A stretch of 27,275 bases of DNA from Eubacterium sp. UBA3720 (GCA_002371335.1 DFHP01000145.1:1-27275); one strand, 5' to 3'; shown: positions 1 to 7,500, counted from the first letter of the stretch. Numbers and translations: made by a program. The notes: generated by a model not told the origin, from the letters alone.

Positions 1-39
1 TTAGGAGGCGGTCGCTCTATCCAACTGAGCTACGCGGAC
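1..39 (-). tRNA. tRNA-Arg (anticodon CCU), 5' part only
   Basis: The minus strand reads as the 5' half of a tRNA: a 7-base acceptor strand (GTCCGCG), TA at positions 8-9, a D arm closed by GCTC and GAGC, an ACCGC anticodon strand, and the loop CTCCTAA. Loop bases 34-36 are CCT, so it should decode AGG arginine codons. The window edge cuts the molecule just after the anticodon loop, so the T arm and 3' end are not visible. A plausible promoter lies about 115 bases upstream. Confidence 0.88.
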
Positions 40-155
40 CTGCATTTACTTTTCTGTCATGGGATACGCGACATGTTACATGTCACATTGCTCATACTGA
101 ATGCTGCATCCATGATCTGAAATCCTGCTGTGCTTTTATTGCAAGCCTATAGATT

Positions 156-184
156 ATCTTACTATATTTGGCAGTCGTTTGCAA
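156..184 (-). promoter_or_regulatory. possible promoter for tRNA-Arg
   Basis: On the minus strand TTGCAA (179-184) and TAAGAT (156-161) are 17 bases apart, a fair sigma-A-type match (4 of 6 at each box). It lies between the end of the uncharacterised gene and the tRNA. Judged only by eye. Confidence 0.4.
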
Positions 185-237
185 GATATCAAATGTTTTT
201 AGTTGAATTATAAATGCCCGAATTAAAAGTAAACGTA

Positions 238-1113
238 TTAAAAGTGTACATACCCCTGCATCCAGATGATTCCCTTAAAGCGTCTGCCGACTGCCGGCTC
301 TCCGATCAGGTCTTTCTCACTGACGCATACATCCAGCGGAATACCATTGCAGACCATGTTCAGATGATACATTTTTTCATTGGTGACCACGTTTTTCACT
401 TCGCGGCAGCCGGTGATCTCTCCCATGATCTTATAAAGATCACATTCAAAACCATACGGCATAAAATATGAATCTACAATAGTATACACATCCTCATTGC
501 GAATGCGTCTGGATATCATACCATAGATATCTATATCATCCATGGTAATACTTTCGATCGCTGATTCATCCCCATTGGCAGCCGCCAGATACCAGTCATT
601 CTTTTTTTCAATTTTTCTCTCGTTTTTCTCTGCCTGAAGAGGATTTTTTTCCACAGGAAGCAGTATTACTCCTTTGGATGCCAATGCGGAATATGAAACA
701 GCGGCATGTTTTTCAGGGTTTTTCTGACTCTGGACTTCACGAATATACTCAGATCCGTTCAAAAGATAAAATATCAGCATGGTGCCAACTCTTACATCGT
801 CAGAGGCGCCGGAAAATGATTCTGAACCTATCTTTCTCTCAATAGTCATATGCTGACAGTTCGTGATCTGGGAACCCATAAAGTATGGATAATAGTATTC
901 AATATGGAAGAGATTTTCATCATCATAGGCGCCGAAGACCGTTATGCCGGTGTCCATGGCATATTCCTTGGATATCTGGGCAAATAGCTGTCCTTTTTCG
1001 TTCTCGACTACTTCTTTATAATCATAATGAAGCAGAACATCCGCGATCAGGTTATCCAGATCATCTGGCGTATTAACTTTACGAAATCCTATCGTTTTTA
1101 AATAATTATGCAT
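238..1113 (-). CDS. uncharacterised protein, probable DUF3881 family
   Basis: This 291-residue protein has no signal peptide or membrane segment and looks cytosolic. Its N-terminus (MHNYLKTIGF) and length resemble, from memory, the DUF3881 family of Lachnospiraceae. I cannot confirm the family and no function is known. The middle (about residues 155-175) is a Lys/Glu-rich charged linker between an N-terminal domain with many Tyr and acidic residues and a C-terminal domain ending in an aromatic IWMQGYVHF tail. The ATG start has a GAGGA ribosome binding site 8 bases upstream. It follows serS by 45 bp on the same strand, so the two are probably co-transcribed. The gene is intact; only the family name is uncertain. 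Confidence 0.8.
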   Translation of the reverse strand: MHNYLKTIGFRKVNTPDDLDNLIADVLLHYDYKEVVENEKGQLFAQISKEYAMDTGITVFGAYDDENLFHIEYYYPYFMGSQITNCQHMTIERKIGSESFSGASDDVRVGTMLIFYLLNGSEYIREVQSQKNPEKHAAVSYSALASKGVILLPVEKNPLQAEKNERKIEKKNDWYLAAANGDESAIESITMDDIDIYGMISRRIRNEDVYTIVDSYFMPYGFECDLYKIMGEITGCREVKNVVTNEKMYHLNMVCNGIPLDVCVSEKDLIGEPAVGRRFKGIIWMQGYVHF

Positions 1114-1158
1114 ACTTTATGTCCTCATGAAAATCATAAGCTTCAAAGGAGAGTCATG

Positions 1159-2448
1159 TTATTTATTCGGGATAAGCTTTTCTTTTCCACCCATGTATGG
1201 ACGAAGTACTTCAGGAATATTTACCGTTCCATCAGCGTTCAGGTTGTTCTCAAGGAACGCGATCAGCATACGCGGAGGAGCAACGACCGTATTGTTCAGA
1301 GTATGCGGAAGATATCTCTCTCCGTCTTCACCCTTTACACGGATCTTCAGCCTTCTGGCCTGAGCGTCTCCCAGATTAGAACAGCTTCCTACTTCAAAGT
1401 ATTTTTTCTGTCTTGGAGACCACGCTTCAACATCACAGGATTTACACTTCAGATCTGCCAGATCTCCTGAACAGCATTCCAAAGTACGTACCGGAATATC
1501 AAGAGTGCGGAAAAGATCAACTGTGTTCTGCCACATCTTATCGTACCATTCCTTACTTTCCTCCGGTTTGCATACTACGATCATTTCCTGTTTTTCGAAC
1601 TGATGGATACGATAAACGCCTCTCTCTTCAATTCCATGCGCTCCTTTTTCTTTACGGAAGCATGGTGAATAACTTGTGAGATGGATCGGGAGCTCTTTTT
1701 CCGGAAGCATCTGATTTACAAAACGTCCGATCATAGAATGCTCACTTGTACCGATCAGGAAGAGATCTTCTCCTTCGATCTTATACATCATGGATTCCAT
1801 CTCCGCAAAACTCATAACTCCTGTTACCACACTGCTTCTGATCATATACGGAGGGATCACATAGGTAAATCCTCTGTCTATCATGAAATCTCTTGCATAG
1901 GCAAGTACGGCAGAATGAAGTCTTGCAATATCGCCGATCAGGTAATAGAATCCATTTCCTGCAACGCGTCCTGCGGATTCAAAGTCAACGCCGTTGAAAG
2001 ATTCCATGATTTCTGTATGGTAAGGTATCTCAAAATCAGGAACTACAGGCTCTCCGTATCTCTGGATCTCAACGTTTTCGCTGTCATCCTTTCCGATCGG
2101 TACAGAAGGATCGATGATCTGAGGAATCACCATCATTCTCTTCGAGATTTCTTCATCTATCTCTTTTGAGCGTGCATCGAGGTCTTTGATCTTCTGTTTG
2201 GATTCGGCTACTTCTTTCTTTATAACTTCAGCCTCATCACGTTTGCCCTGTCCCATCAGCTTTCCGATTTCTTTTGCTGTCTTATTGCTGCGTGCTTTTA
2301 AAGCTTCTGCTTCCTGCAGCGTTTCACGCCTCTCTTTATCAAGTGCGATCACCTCATCCACCATTGGAAGCTTGGCGTCCTGGAATTTCTTTTTAATATT
2401 CTCTTTTACAATATCAGGATTTTCACGCAAAAATTTAATATCGATCAT
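1159..2448 (-). CDS. serS: seryl-tRNA synthetase
   Basis: This class II synthetase charges tRNA-Ser with serine in the cytosol. Its 429 residues are the usual length. Residues about 30-105 form the long charged coiled-coil arm that grips the tRNA-Ser variable arm. The catalytic domain follows, with class II motif 2 readable as CFRKEKGAHG...RIHQFEKQEM. The later GDLADLKCKSCDVEAW and GSCSNLGDAQARR segments are serine-site regions. Motif 3 reads NNTVVAPPRMLIAFLENN, which departs from the common GSGLAVGR pattern but fits the form I associate with clostridial SerRS. The ATG start has a GGGAG site upstream. The gene follows the DUF4446 gene by 146 bp and may have its own promoter. No T-box leader is recognisable in that short gap. 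Confidence 0.96.
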   Translation of the reverse strand: MIDIKFLRENPDIVKENIKKKFQDAKLPMVDEVIALDKERRETLQEAEALKARSNKTAKEIGKLMGQGKRDEAEVIKKEVAESKQKIKDLDARSKEIDEEISKRMMVIPQIIDPSVPIGKDDSENVEIQRYGEPVVPDFEIPYHTEIMESFNGVDFESAGRVAGNGFYYLIGDIARLHSAVLAYARDFMIDRGFTYVIPPYMIRSSVVTGVMSFAEMESMMYKIEGEDLFLIGTSEHSMIGRFVNQMLPEKELPIHLTSYSPCFRKEKGAHGIEERGVYRIHQFEKQEMIVVCKPEESKEWYDKMWQNTVDLFRTLDIPVRTLECCSGDLADLKCKSCDVEAWSPRQKKYFEVGSCSNLGDAQARRLKIRVKGEDGERYLPHTLNNTVVAPPRMLIAFLENNLNADGTVNIPEVLRPYMGGKEKLIPNK

Positions 2449-2594
2449 TATCTTTTCTCCCTCTCTCAGATAAGTTATGTCTTAAGTTTTTTCTTGATTT
2501 GTTTCTTAAGCTATTTCATTTAATAACTCGTTTATTTTCAGCAGATTTTTTCAATCAGATTCATTGAACTTGTTTAAATAGCTTTGATCCTTTT

Positions 2595-3128
2595 TCAGAT
2601 GATTTCTTCTTCATCTGTAACGAATGCCGCTTTTCGAAGCGCATCCATTTCCTCATTACTAAGCATGATATAGGATTCACCATTTACAATTTCCTTCAGA
2701 TAAAGGAAGCAGTTGTCTCTGCTGTGGATCGCATCCAGTACAAAACCGGTATTGTTTTCATCCAGCATTGCCAGGACAAAACTCAACTTTCCGCCTACGT
2801 CATCGAATGCGTCATACTTTACAATTCCGTATCGGGTAAGCGTTGTTCCCATCTTTGACTTGATATCTCTGATGTCCGTTCCCTGAAGTTCTCCCTTATA
2901 GCTCTGGTTCTCCAGCTGTTTCAAACGATCCTTAACATCTTTCTCTGAAGCTTTTTCCTTTTTATTAGCAGAAGGACTGCTTTTCAATACAGATCGGTAT
3001 CTTCTTCGAATACGGTTTAATTCCAGCAGCATCATTCCCGAAAAAATCATCAGGAACACAATGGCTATTATCATAATAATAAAAACCACACCGAATCCCA
3101 CGCCGATCGAATCAAATAATTTATTCAT
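2595..3128 (-). CDS. DUF4446 family membrane-anchored protein
   Basis: This 177-residue protein has one N-terminal hydrophobic segment (about residues 10-35), then a basic and charged linker (about 38-75, with KKEKASEKDVKDRLKQLE suggesting a short coiled coil). A compact C-terminal domain follows, with the motif RYGIVKYDAFDDVGGKLSF and the later segment SYIMLSNEEMDAL. These match DUF4446, a family of unknown function commonly found next to parB in Firmicutes. It is likely inserted with the C-terminal domain in the cytosol, given the positive RIRRRYR just after the membrane segment. It starts 11 bp after parB with a GGGGAG ribosome binding site, so it is translated from the parAB message. A role linked to segregation is suggested only by position. 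Confidence 0.88.
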   Translation of the reverse strand: MNKLFDSIGVGFGVVFIIMIIAIVFLMIFSGMMLLELNRIRRRYRSVLKSSPSANKKEKASEKDVKDRLKQLENQSYKGELQGTDIRDIKSKMGTTLTRYGIVKYDAFDDVGGKLSFVLAMLDENNTGFVLDAIHSRDNCFLYLKEIVNGESYIMLSNEEMDALRKAAFVTDEEEII

Positions 3129-3139
3129 ATTTTCTCCCC

Positions 3140-4114
3140 TCAGATATTTGAATTCAACATATTAATGATACGATCCAGATCATCCTGCGAATAGTATTCA
3201 ATTTCAATTTTACCACGTTTGCCGCGTCCCCTGCGTATGGAAACCTTTGTTCCCGTAGAATCTGTAAGCTTTCTCTCCAGTTCTTTGAATACAGCTTCCA
3301 TCTGCTCATCAACAACCTTTTTCTTACTTTCCGGCTTTGGCGACAGAAGTTTTTTTACCATCATTTCAGTTTCGCGCACGTTCAGCCCGGAGGCTACAAT
3401 CTCCTCGGCTGCAGTAAACTGAAGATCTTCGTCCTCCAGACCGAGAAGCGCTCTTGCATGGCCGGCGGAAAGGTCTCCATCGACCAGCATCTGCTGTACC
3501 CGTTCATCCAGATTTAAAAGACGAAGTGAGTTAGTGATTGCGGATCTGCTTCGTGAGACACTTTTAGCGATTTCTTCCTGTGTCAGGTCAAATTCTGTCA
3601 TCAAACGCCTGAATGCGTTGGCTTCTTCGATTGCATTCAGATCTTCTCTCTGAATATTTTCGATCAAAGAAATCTCAACAACTTCCTGCTCGCTTAATTC
3701 TTTAATAATAACAGGAACAGTTTTTAATTTAGCAAGCTTTGCGGCTCTCCAACGGCGTTCTCCTGCGATTATCTCATAGTTTTTGCCTTTTTTCTGTACA
3801 AGTAAAGGCTGTATTACCCCATAATGTTTGATCGATTCAGCCAGATCGTTTAATGATTCTTCGTCAAATTCAGTTCTGGGCTGTGCTTTATTTGGGAAAA
3901 CCTCAGTTATTTTAAGATAAACAGGTTCTCCATTAGAAGCACTTTTGTTTCCCTGTTCTTTTTCCAAAGCACGGGAAACATTTTCTTCGGAATTTTTGCT
4001 GTTCTGACCGGTAGAATTTTGCTTATTATTTGCAGTAGATTTGCTTACTGAACTATTCTGTGAAATAAGAGAGTCCAAACCTTTTCCTAAATTTAATCCT
4101 CTTTTTGCAGCCAT
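3140..4114 (-). CDS. parB: chromosome-partitioning protein ParB (Spo0J)
   Basis: ParB is a CTP-dependent DNA clamp that loads at parS sites, spreads, stimulates ParA and recruits SMC. The 324-residue protein opens with MAAKRGLNLGKGLDSL, the ParA-stimulating peptide. A Ser/Asn/Gln-rich linker (about 18-60) follows, then the CTPase domain with GERRWRA (118-124) and ENIQRED (152-158). Next are a helix-turn-helix for parS (about 178-200) and a C-terminal dimerisation domain. I chose the ATG at 4114 rather than one 18 bases upstream, because an AGAGGTGG site sits correctly before it and the N-terminal motif then begins at residue 1. The start overlaps the parA stop as TAATG, so translation is coupled. 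Two parS sites lie upstream in this window. Confidence 0.96.
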   Translation of the reverse strand: MAAKRGLNLGKGLDSLISQNSSVSKSTANNKQNSTGQNSKNSEENVSRALEKEQGNKSASNGEPVYLKITEVFPNKAQPRTEFDEESLNDLAESIKHYGVIQPLLVQKKGKNYEIIAGERRWRAAKLAKLKTVPVIIKELSEQEVVEISLIENIQREDLNAIEEANAFRRLMTEFDLTQEEIAKSVSRSRSAITNSLRLLNLDERVQQMLVDGDLSAGHARALLGLEDEDLQFTAAEEIVASGLNVRETEMMVKKLLSPKPESKKKVVDEQMEAVFKELERKLTDSTGTKVSIRRGRGKRGKIEIEYYSQDDLDRIINMLNSNI

Positions 4115-4881
4115 TAAATCCACCTCTTCCATGATATTTCTCTTGCAAGTTTTTTATAACACTTTGCTCCCTGTGAACTTTTGTCATATTCAAATATAGG
4201 AAGACCAAAACTGGGTGCCTCAGCCAGCCTGACATTTCGCGGAATCATTGTCTTAAAGATCCGCTCATTCAGATTCGCTTTTACATTCTCAACAACCTGT
4301 GCAGAAAGGTTTGTTCTGCTGTCATACATTGTAAACAGAACCCCCTCTATCTCAAGCTCAGGATTCAGCCTTTCTTTTACAAGATTGATCGTATATAAAA
4401 GCTGGGCAAGACCTTCCAATGCATAGTATTCGCATTGAATAGGAACGATAATGGAATCTGCTGCGGATAAAGCATTAAGTGTAAGCATATTCAAAGATGG
4501 CGGACAGTCAATTATTATGTAATCATAACTATCTTTGACCGGATCCAGCGCCTCTTTCAGCTTAAATTCTCTGTTTTCCAGAGACAGCAGTTCTACTTCA
4601 GCACCTGCAAGATTGACATTAGAAGGAATAATATCATGGAATTTTTCTTTTCTATTGATCAGACAATCACCTATTTCAGCTTCTCCGAGCATCAGCTCAT
4701 ATACTGTATTTTCCAGTTCGTTTTTTTCAACTCCCAGACCGCTGGTAGTATTTCCCTGCGGGTCCATATCAACAGTAAGAACTTTTTTCTTTAGTTCTGC
4801 CAAAGCCGCGGATAAATTTATTGCCGTAGTTGATTTTCCTACGCCCCCTTTTTGGTTCGTAACTGCAATAGTTTTTCCCAA
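4114..4881 (-). CDS. parA: chromosome-partitioning ATPase ParA (Soj)
   Basis: ParA is a deviant Walker-type ATPase that binds DNA when ATP-bound and works with ParB-parS to separate origins. In Bacillus it also controls DnaA. The 255-residue protein begins MGKTIAVTNQKGGVGKST, with the deviant Walker A at residues 11-17. The VDMDPQGN motif lies at about 38-45 and the Walker B-like IIIDCPPSL follows. The start codon is TTG, preceded by a strong AAGGAGG site. No ATG in frame would keep the N-terminal lysine motif. It overlaps parB by one base and leads the parA-parB-DUF4446 operon. A parS site lies about 50 bp upstream inside the predicted leader, so ParB could feed back on this promoter. Confidence 0.96.
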   Translation of the reverse strand: MGKTIAVTNQKGGVGKSTTAINLSAALAELKKKVLTVDMDPQGNTTSGLGVEKNELENTVYELMLGEAEIGDCLINRKEKFHDIIPSNVNLAGAEVELLSLENREFKLKEALDPVKDSYDYIIIDCPPSLNMLTLNALSAADSIIVPIQCEYYALEGLAQLLYTINLVKERLNPELEIEGVLFTMYDSRTNLSAQVVENVKANLNERIFKTMIPRNVRLAEAPSFGLPIFEYDKSSQGAKCYKKLAREISWKRWI

Positions 4882-4923
4882 CTCTTCCTCCTTAGTTTAT
4901 TCATCAAAGTGACTCAATTCACA

Positions 4924-4947
4924 GGAATGTTTCACGTGAAACATTCC
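4924..4947. promoter_or_regulatory. parS centromere site 1 (24-bp perfect palindrome)
   Basis: Positions 4928-4943 read TGTTTCACGTGAAACA, the 16-bp Firmicutes parS sequence with no mismatch. The symmetry continues 4 bases on each side (GGAA...TTCC) to give 24 perfect bases. It lies between the predicted parA promoter and the parA start, so bound ParB could repress the operon. Confidence 0.97.
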
Positions 4948-4996
4948 CGACTATTGCGTCAGTTGTGATCTATCTTTAACCTTTGAAAACTAAGTT

Positions 4997-5025
4997 ATTA
5001 TATCATCAATAAACCAATTATTCCA
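4997..5025 (-). promoter_or_regulatory. predicted parA operon promoter (extended -10)
   Basis: On the minus strand a perfect TATAAT (4997-5002) is preceded by TGA, giving the extended -10 form TGnTATAAT. The -35 position (5020-5025, TGGAAT) is poor, as is common with extended -10 promoters. Transcription would start near 4990 and leave a leader of about 100 bases containing parS site 1. Confidence 0.55.
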
Positions 5026-5071
5026 CCTGTTTGTCCGATGAAGATTCATGTTTTTAATTTTTATTAAATAA

Positions 5072-5237
5072 CAAAGTCCGCGAGCGGACTCCAGCTCCCC
5101 CAGCCCCTCAATCTTGAGGGGAGCGAACCGGACTTTGCGCGCCGCCGCACGGCAACGCACCTGCCTTCCCTTGTGCGGCGTGTGCATCCCCCGGAGGGTT
5201 TCGTTTCACAGGAAATTGACGAAATTTCCTATGAAAC
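5072..5237 (-). ncRNA. GC-rich foldable element upstream of parA, possible structured RNA or repeat
   Basis: I counted about 68% GC over 5071-5200, against a moderate-GC, often AT-rich surrounding. Read on the minus strand it has, in order: a 15-bp stem (5223-5237 with 5203-5217, one U-G pair); an 8-bp stem (5173-5180 with 5143-5150); a 9-bp stem joining 5129-5137 to 5072-5080; inside that, an 8-bp hairpin CCCCTCAA/TTGAGGGG (5104-5121) that competes with GCTCCCC/GGGGAGC (5094-5100 with 5118-5124); and a last hairpin AGTCCGC/GCGGACT (5075-5090) followed by TTGTTATTT. That last hairpin and the 9-bp stem share one arm, so they exclude each other. The U-G pair fits RNA on the minus strand and is an A-C mismatch on the other. 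It could equally be a dispersed genomic repeat. No convincing gene is seen here. Confidence 0.5.
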
Positions 5238-5268
5238 AAGAAACGATGTAATATGTCTCTAAAAGATG

Positions 5269-5303
5269 AAAAGGCAGCTTCTTTTTACAGAAGCCGCCTT
5301 TTT
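5269..5303 (-). terminator. intrinsic terminator after the SH3b protein gene
   Basis: AAAAGGC-A-GCTTCT pairs with AGAAGC-C-GCCTTTT across a 6-base loop, with one A/C mismatch. Both outer ends are A/T-rich; on the minus strand it is followed by TTTTCATCTTTT. It lies about 60 bp after the stop of the minus-strand gene. Confidence 0.75.
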
Positions 5304-5364
5304 GCGGGTATATTATCCTTTTTACGGGATTTAGCTGTTATTTGTTATATCATTCTTATTTTTA

Positions 5365-6993
5365 TCAATCCTGATAGCTATAAGAGTATGTGTTTGTGTT
5401 TTTTACTTTGTTTACTGTGGAATCGTCAGATGTCTTTCCAGATACCCATGTTCCATCTTCGTTTTGTGCGTATACCATACCGTTCTCGTCTACATAGCAT
5501 CCGTTTTCATTTTTGTGAAGAACAACTTTCTGTCCATCCTCTGATGTTACGCTTACTGAATCGGATACGCTGATGTTCTCTTCATTGTTGCCTGCTTCTA
5601 CAGCTTCCTCAACGTTTTCAACGTTCTCTGTATTCTCTGCGCTTTCGTTATTCTGTACTTCTTCCTGTACATTCTCAGAAACATCCTCATTCTCAGGTGT
5701 CTGAACATTTTCCTGTGGAGCTGTCTCATTAGCAATTACCTGTGCTGCGTCACCGTTGGATACAACCTCTGTCTGTACTTCAACTTTTTCCGGAGTTGCG
5801 GCGTCTACTACAGGAACGTTCTCTTCAGGAGATACCACAATTGCCTCTGACTCAACAATTGCTTCTGTCTCAGGAATCTCTGTTACCAGAGCCTCCGGTG
5901 CTGCTACTGATGCCTCCGGAAGAGATGCCGTCTCAATTGTCTCTGCTGCTGCAAGCTGTTTGCGCTCTCCCTTTGCAAGAATCTCATTTGCGACTGCTTT
6001 TCCTGCAGAAGTATCGTCGTTTTTGTGTGCCGGTGTAACTACATCAGATGCAGGAGTTCTGTTTACGATCGTAGGAGCAACTTTTTTCTCTGTTTTCTCC
6101 ATTGCAGCTGTGTTTTTCTCAGACTCTTTGATAGCTGATGCTGACTTAGGCGCATTTGTTGTAAGATACTCAGCGTATACATAGTATGTATTTCCGTTGA
6201 TCTCGATCTGAACCCATCCTGTAGACTTTCCGTTCTTTGTCACAACGCCTTTAACGTTTACTTTTGTACCGTTTCCGATATCAAAGAGAACTTTGCCGTT
6301 TGGATTAGACTCGCCGCGAACGTTTACGCCGTTAACTACATATGCTGTGAAGTCTGTTGCAGCGATAGTAGCTGTTCCGATCGGAGATACTGTCTCGGAT
6401 TTTTTCGTCTCAGCTTTCTTTGTCTCTTTCTTCTTTACCGGAGCTTTTACCTCAGCTTTTTTGCTCTCAGGTGCTTTCTTCTGCTCTGCGTTTACTTTTG
6501 CCTGCTCAGCTTTAACCTGTGCTGCCTGAGATTTTGCGTTCTGCTCTGCTGCTCTTGCCTGAGCGCTCTCTGCTGCGGCCTGGCTCTGTACTGCCTTTGC
6601 CTGAGCTGCCTCACTGCGGGCCTGAGCCTCGGCCTTAGCCTGCTCTGACTGAGCCTGAGCAGCTGCTGTCTGTGCTGTCTGGAGTTCTACCTGTGCCTGT
6701 GCCAGCTGTGCCTGTGCTGTCTGTGCCTCTGCTGCTGCTTTTTCTGCCTCTGCCTTTGCTGCCTGTGCCTCAGCGAGTGCTTTCTGAACTGCAAGCTCTG
6801 CTGTCTTGCTGTCTTCTTTAACTGCCTCTGCAATAAGTGAGTTTACTTTATTGCTTTTGCTGTTGTCTGCATATGTAACAACTGCGTTTTTATCATTCAT
6901 GTGGCTTACTGCATATACTCCACCGATTGCTGTTCCTGTTCCAACTGTAAGTGTAAGGGCTGCGATTGTTGCTGCGAATGCTTTTCTCTTCAT
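5365..6993 (-). CDS. secreted Ala/Glu/Gln-rich coiled-coil protein with SH3b domain
   Basis: This 542-residue protein is predicted to be exported. Residues 1-30 form a signal peptide (MKRKAF, then a hydrophobic stretch ending near VYAVSH). Residues about 60-172 are almost entirely Ala, Gln, Glu and Lys, a long helical or coiled-coil rod. A Lys-rich linker (about 173-200) leads to an SH3b domain (about 213-280, with VNGVNVRGESN and GWVQIEINGNTYYVY), of the type that binds cell-wall peptides. The rest is acidic and low in complexity (many Glu, Val, Asn) and ends with a YVDENGMVYAQNEDGTW module and a Tyr/Ser tail. I chose the ATG at 6993 because AAGGAGA precedes it and the signal peptide starts there. 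No catalytic motif or sortase motif is visible. A cell-wall or surface role is inferred; the exact function is unknown. Confidence 0.85.
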   Translation of the reverse strand: MKRKAFAATIAALTLTVGTGTAIGGVYAVSHMNDKNAVVTYADNSKSNKVNSLIAEAVKEDSKTAELAVQKALAEAQAAKAEAEKAAAEAQTAQAQLAQAQVELQTAQTAAAQAQSEQAKAEAQARSEAAQAKAVQSQAAAESAQARAAEQNAKSQAAQVKAEQAKVNAEQKKAPESKKAEVKAPVKKKETKKAETKKSETVSPIGTATIAATDFTAYVVNGVNVRGESNPNGKVLFDIGNGTKVNVKGVVTKNGKSTGWVQIEINGNTYYVYAEYLTTNAPKSASAIKESEKNTAAMEKTEKKVAPTIVNRTPASDVVTPAHKNDDTSAGKAVANEILAKGERKQLAAAETIETASLPEASVAAPEALVTEIPETEAIVESEAIVVSPEENVPVVDAATPEKVEVQTEVVSNGDAAQVIANETAPQENVQTPENEDVSENVQEEVQNNESAENTENVENVEEAVEAGNNEENISVSDSVSVTSEDGQKVVLHKNENGCYVDENGMVYAQNEDGTWVSGKTSDDSTVNKVKNTNTYSYSYQD

Positions 6994-7187
6994 AATTTTT
7001 TCTCCTTTTTGTGTTGTTTTCTTTTTGTTGTTTTCTCTGTGTTTTCCGTTTTTATTTATTGTTTGCCTTTCGATGATGTAATAATAACCTCTGTACATAA
7101 ACCTATTATTCTAAAAAACATAAGGCTTTCTTATTAAACCTTTACTTAACCTTAACAACTCAAGGAGATGTATATACTTAGCAGCAC
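6994..7187 (-). promoter_or_regulatory. leader and upstream region of the SH3b protein gene
   Basis: This stretch should hold the promoter of the SH3b gene, but no convincing -35/-10 pair stands out. At 7134-7157 TTAAAC, TTAACC and TTAACA occur close together in one direction, which could be a direct-repeat operator. I cannot name a regulator. Confidence 0.3.
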
Positions 7188-7360
7188 ATATATCCATGAA
7201 CACTTATATCCAGAGATGTATATATCCAAAGACGTATATAACTATACCCAGATATATATATCCACAGACGTATATAACTATACCCAAAGATTCATATATC
7301 CACAGACACATATTTCTATACCCAAGGATTCATATATTCACGACGTATATAACCAGAAAT
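7188..7360 (+). repeat. iteron-like array of ATAYCCA motifs (DnaA-box-like)
   Basis: The motif ATATCCA or ATACCCA, in one orientation, starts at 7190, 7206, 7222, 7244, 7258, 7280, 7296 and 7318. ATATTCA follows at 7334 and ATAACCA at 7349. The steps from 7206 are 16, 22, 14, 22, 16, 22, 16, so a two-motif unit of 36-38 bp repeats. Longer shared text includes GACGTATATAACTATACCCA at two sites. Copies at 7258 and 7296 read ATATCCACA, one base from the DnaA box TTATCCACA. The array is very AT-rich and ends about 40 bp from the second parS palindrome. The repeat unit is not a multiple of three, so it does not look like coding sequence. Confidence 0.7.
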
Positions 7361-7397
7361 GCGTTAATTCTGCAGATATATATATATCCGGAAAGCA

Positions 7398-7439
7398 AAA
7401 TAGCGAAGAATGTTTCACGTGAAACATTCTTCGCTATTT
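7398..7439. promoter_or_regulatory. parS centromere site 2 inside a 42-bp perfect palindrome
   Basis: Positions 7411-7426 are the exact 16-bp parS sequence TGTTTCACGTGAAACA. The symmetry continues 13 bases on both sides (core flanks AAGAA/TTCTT, then GCG/CGC, ATAAA-type ends), giving 42 bases without a mismatch. It sits between rsmG and the SH3b gene. On the minus strand it would also fold as a long hairpin followed by TTTTGCTTT, so it may double as the rsmG terminator. Confidence 0.95.
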
Positions 7440-7500
7440 AACTTATCACACCAGTTTCTCATTTATATAGTGCATATAGCGTTTCATAATTTTTCTATAA

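Noticed and set aside
2449..2594. T-box leader before serS
   Set aside because: The gap is too short and no conserved T-box core or terminator hairpin was found; only a short CTTAAG dyad is present.
4990..5187. Minus-strand reading frame of 65 residues over the GC-rich element
   Set aside because: It covers stems of the foldable element and has a composition typical of structured or repeat DNA; no ribosome binding site was seen.
7188..7360. CRISPR array
   Set aside because: Motif steps are short (14-22 bp), units drift, and there are no unique spacers or cas genes.
7168..7441. Plus-strand reading frames rich in Tyr and Ile across the repeat array
   Set aside because: They are translations of the ATAYCCA repeats, whose unit (36-38 bp) is not a multiple of three; the ribosome binding site is too close to the first ATG.
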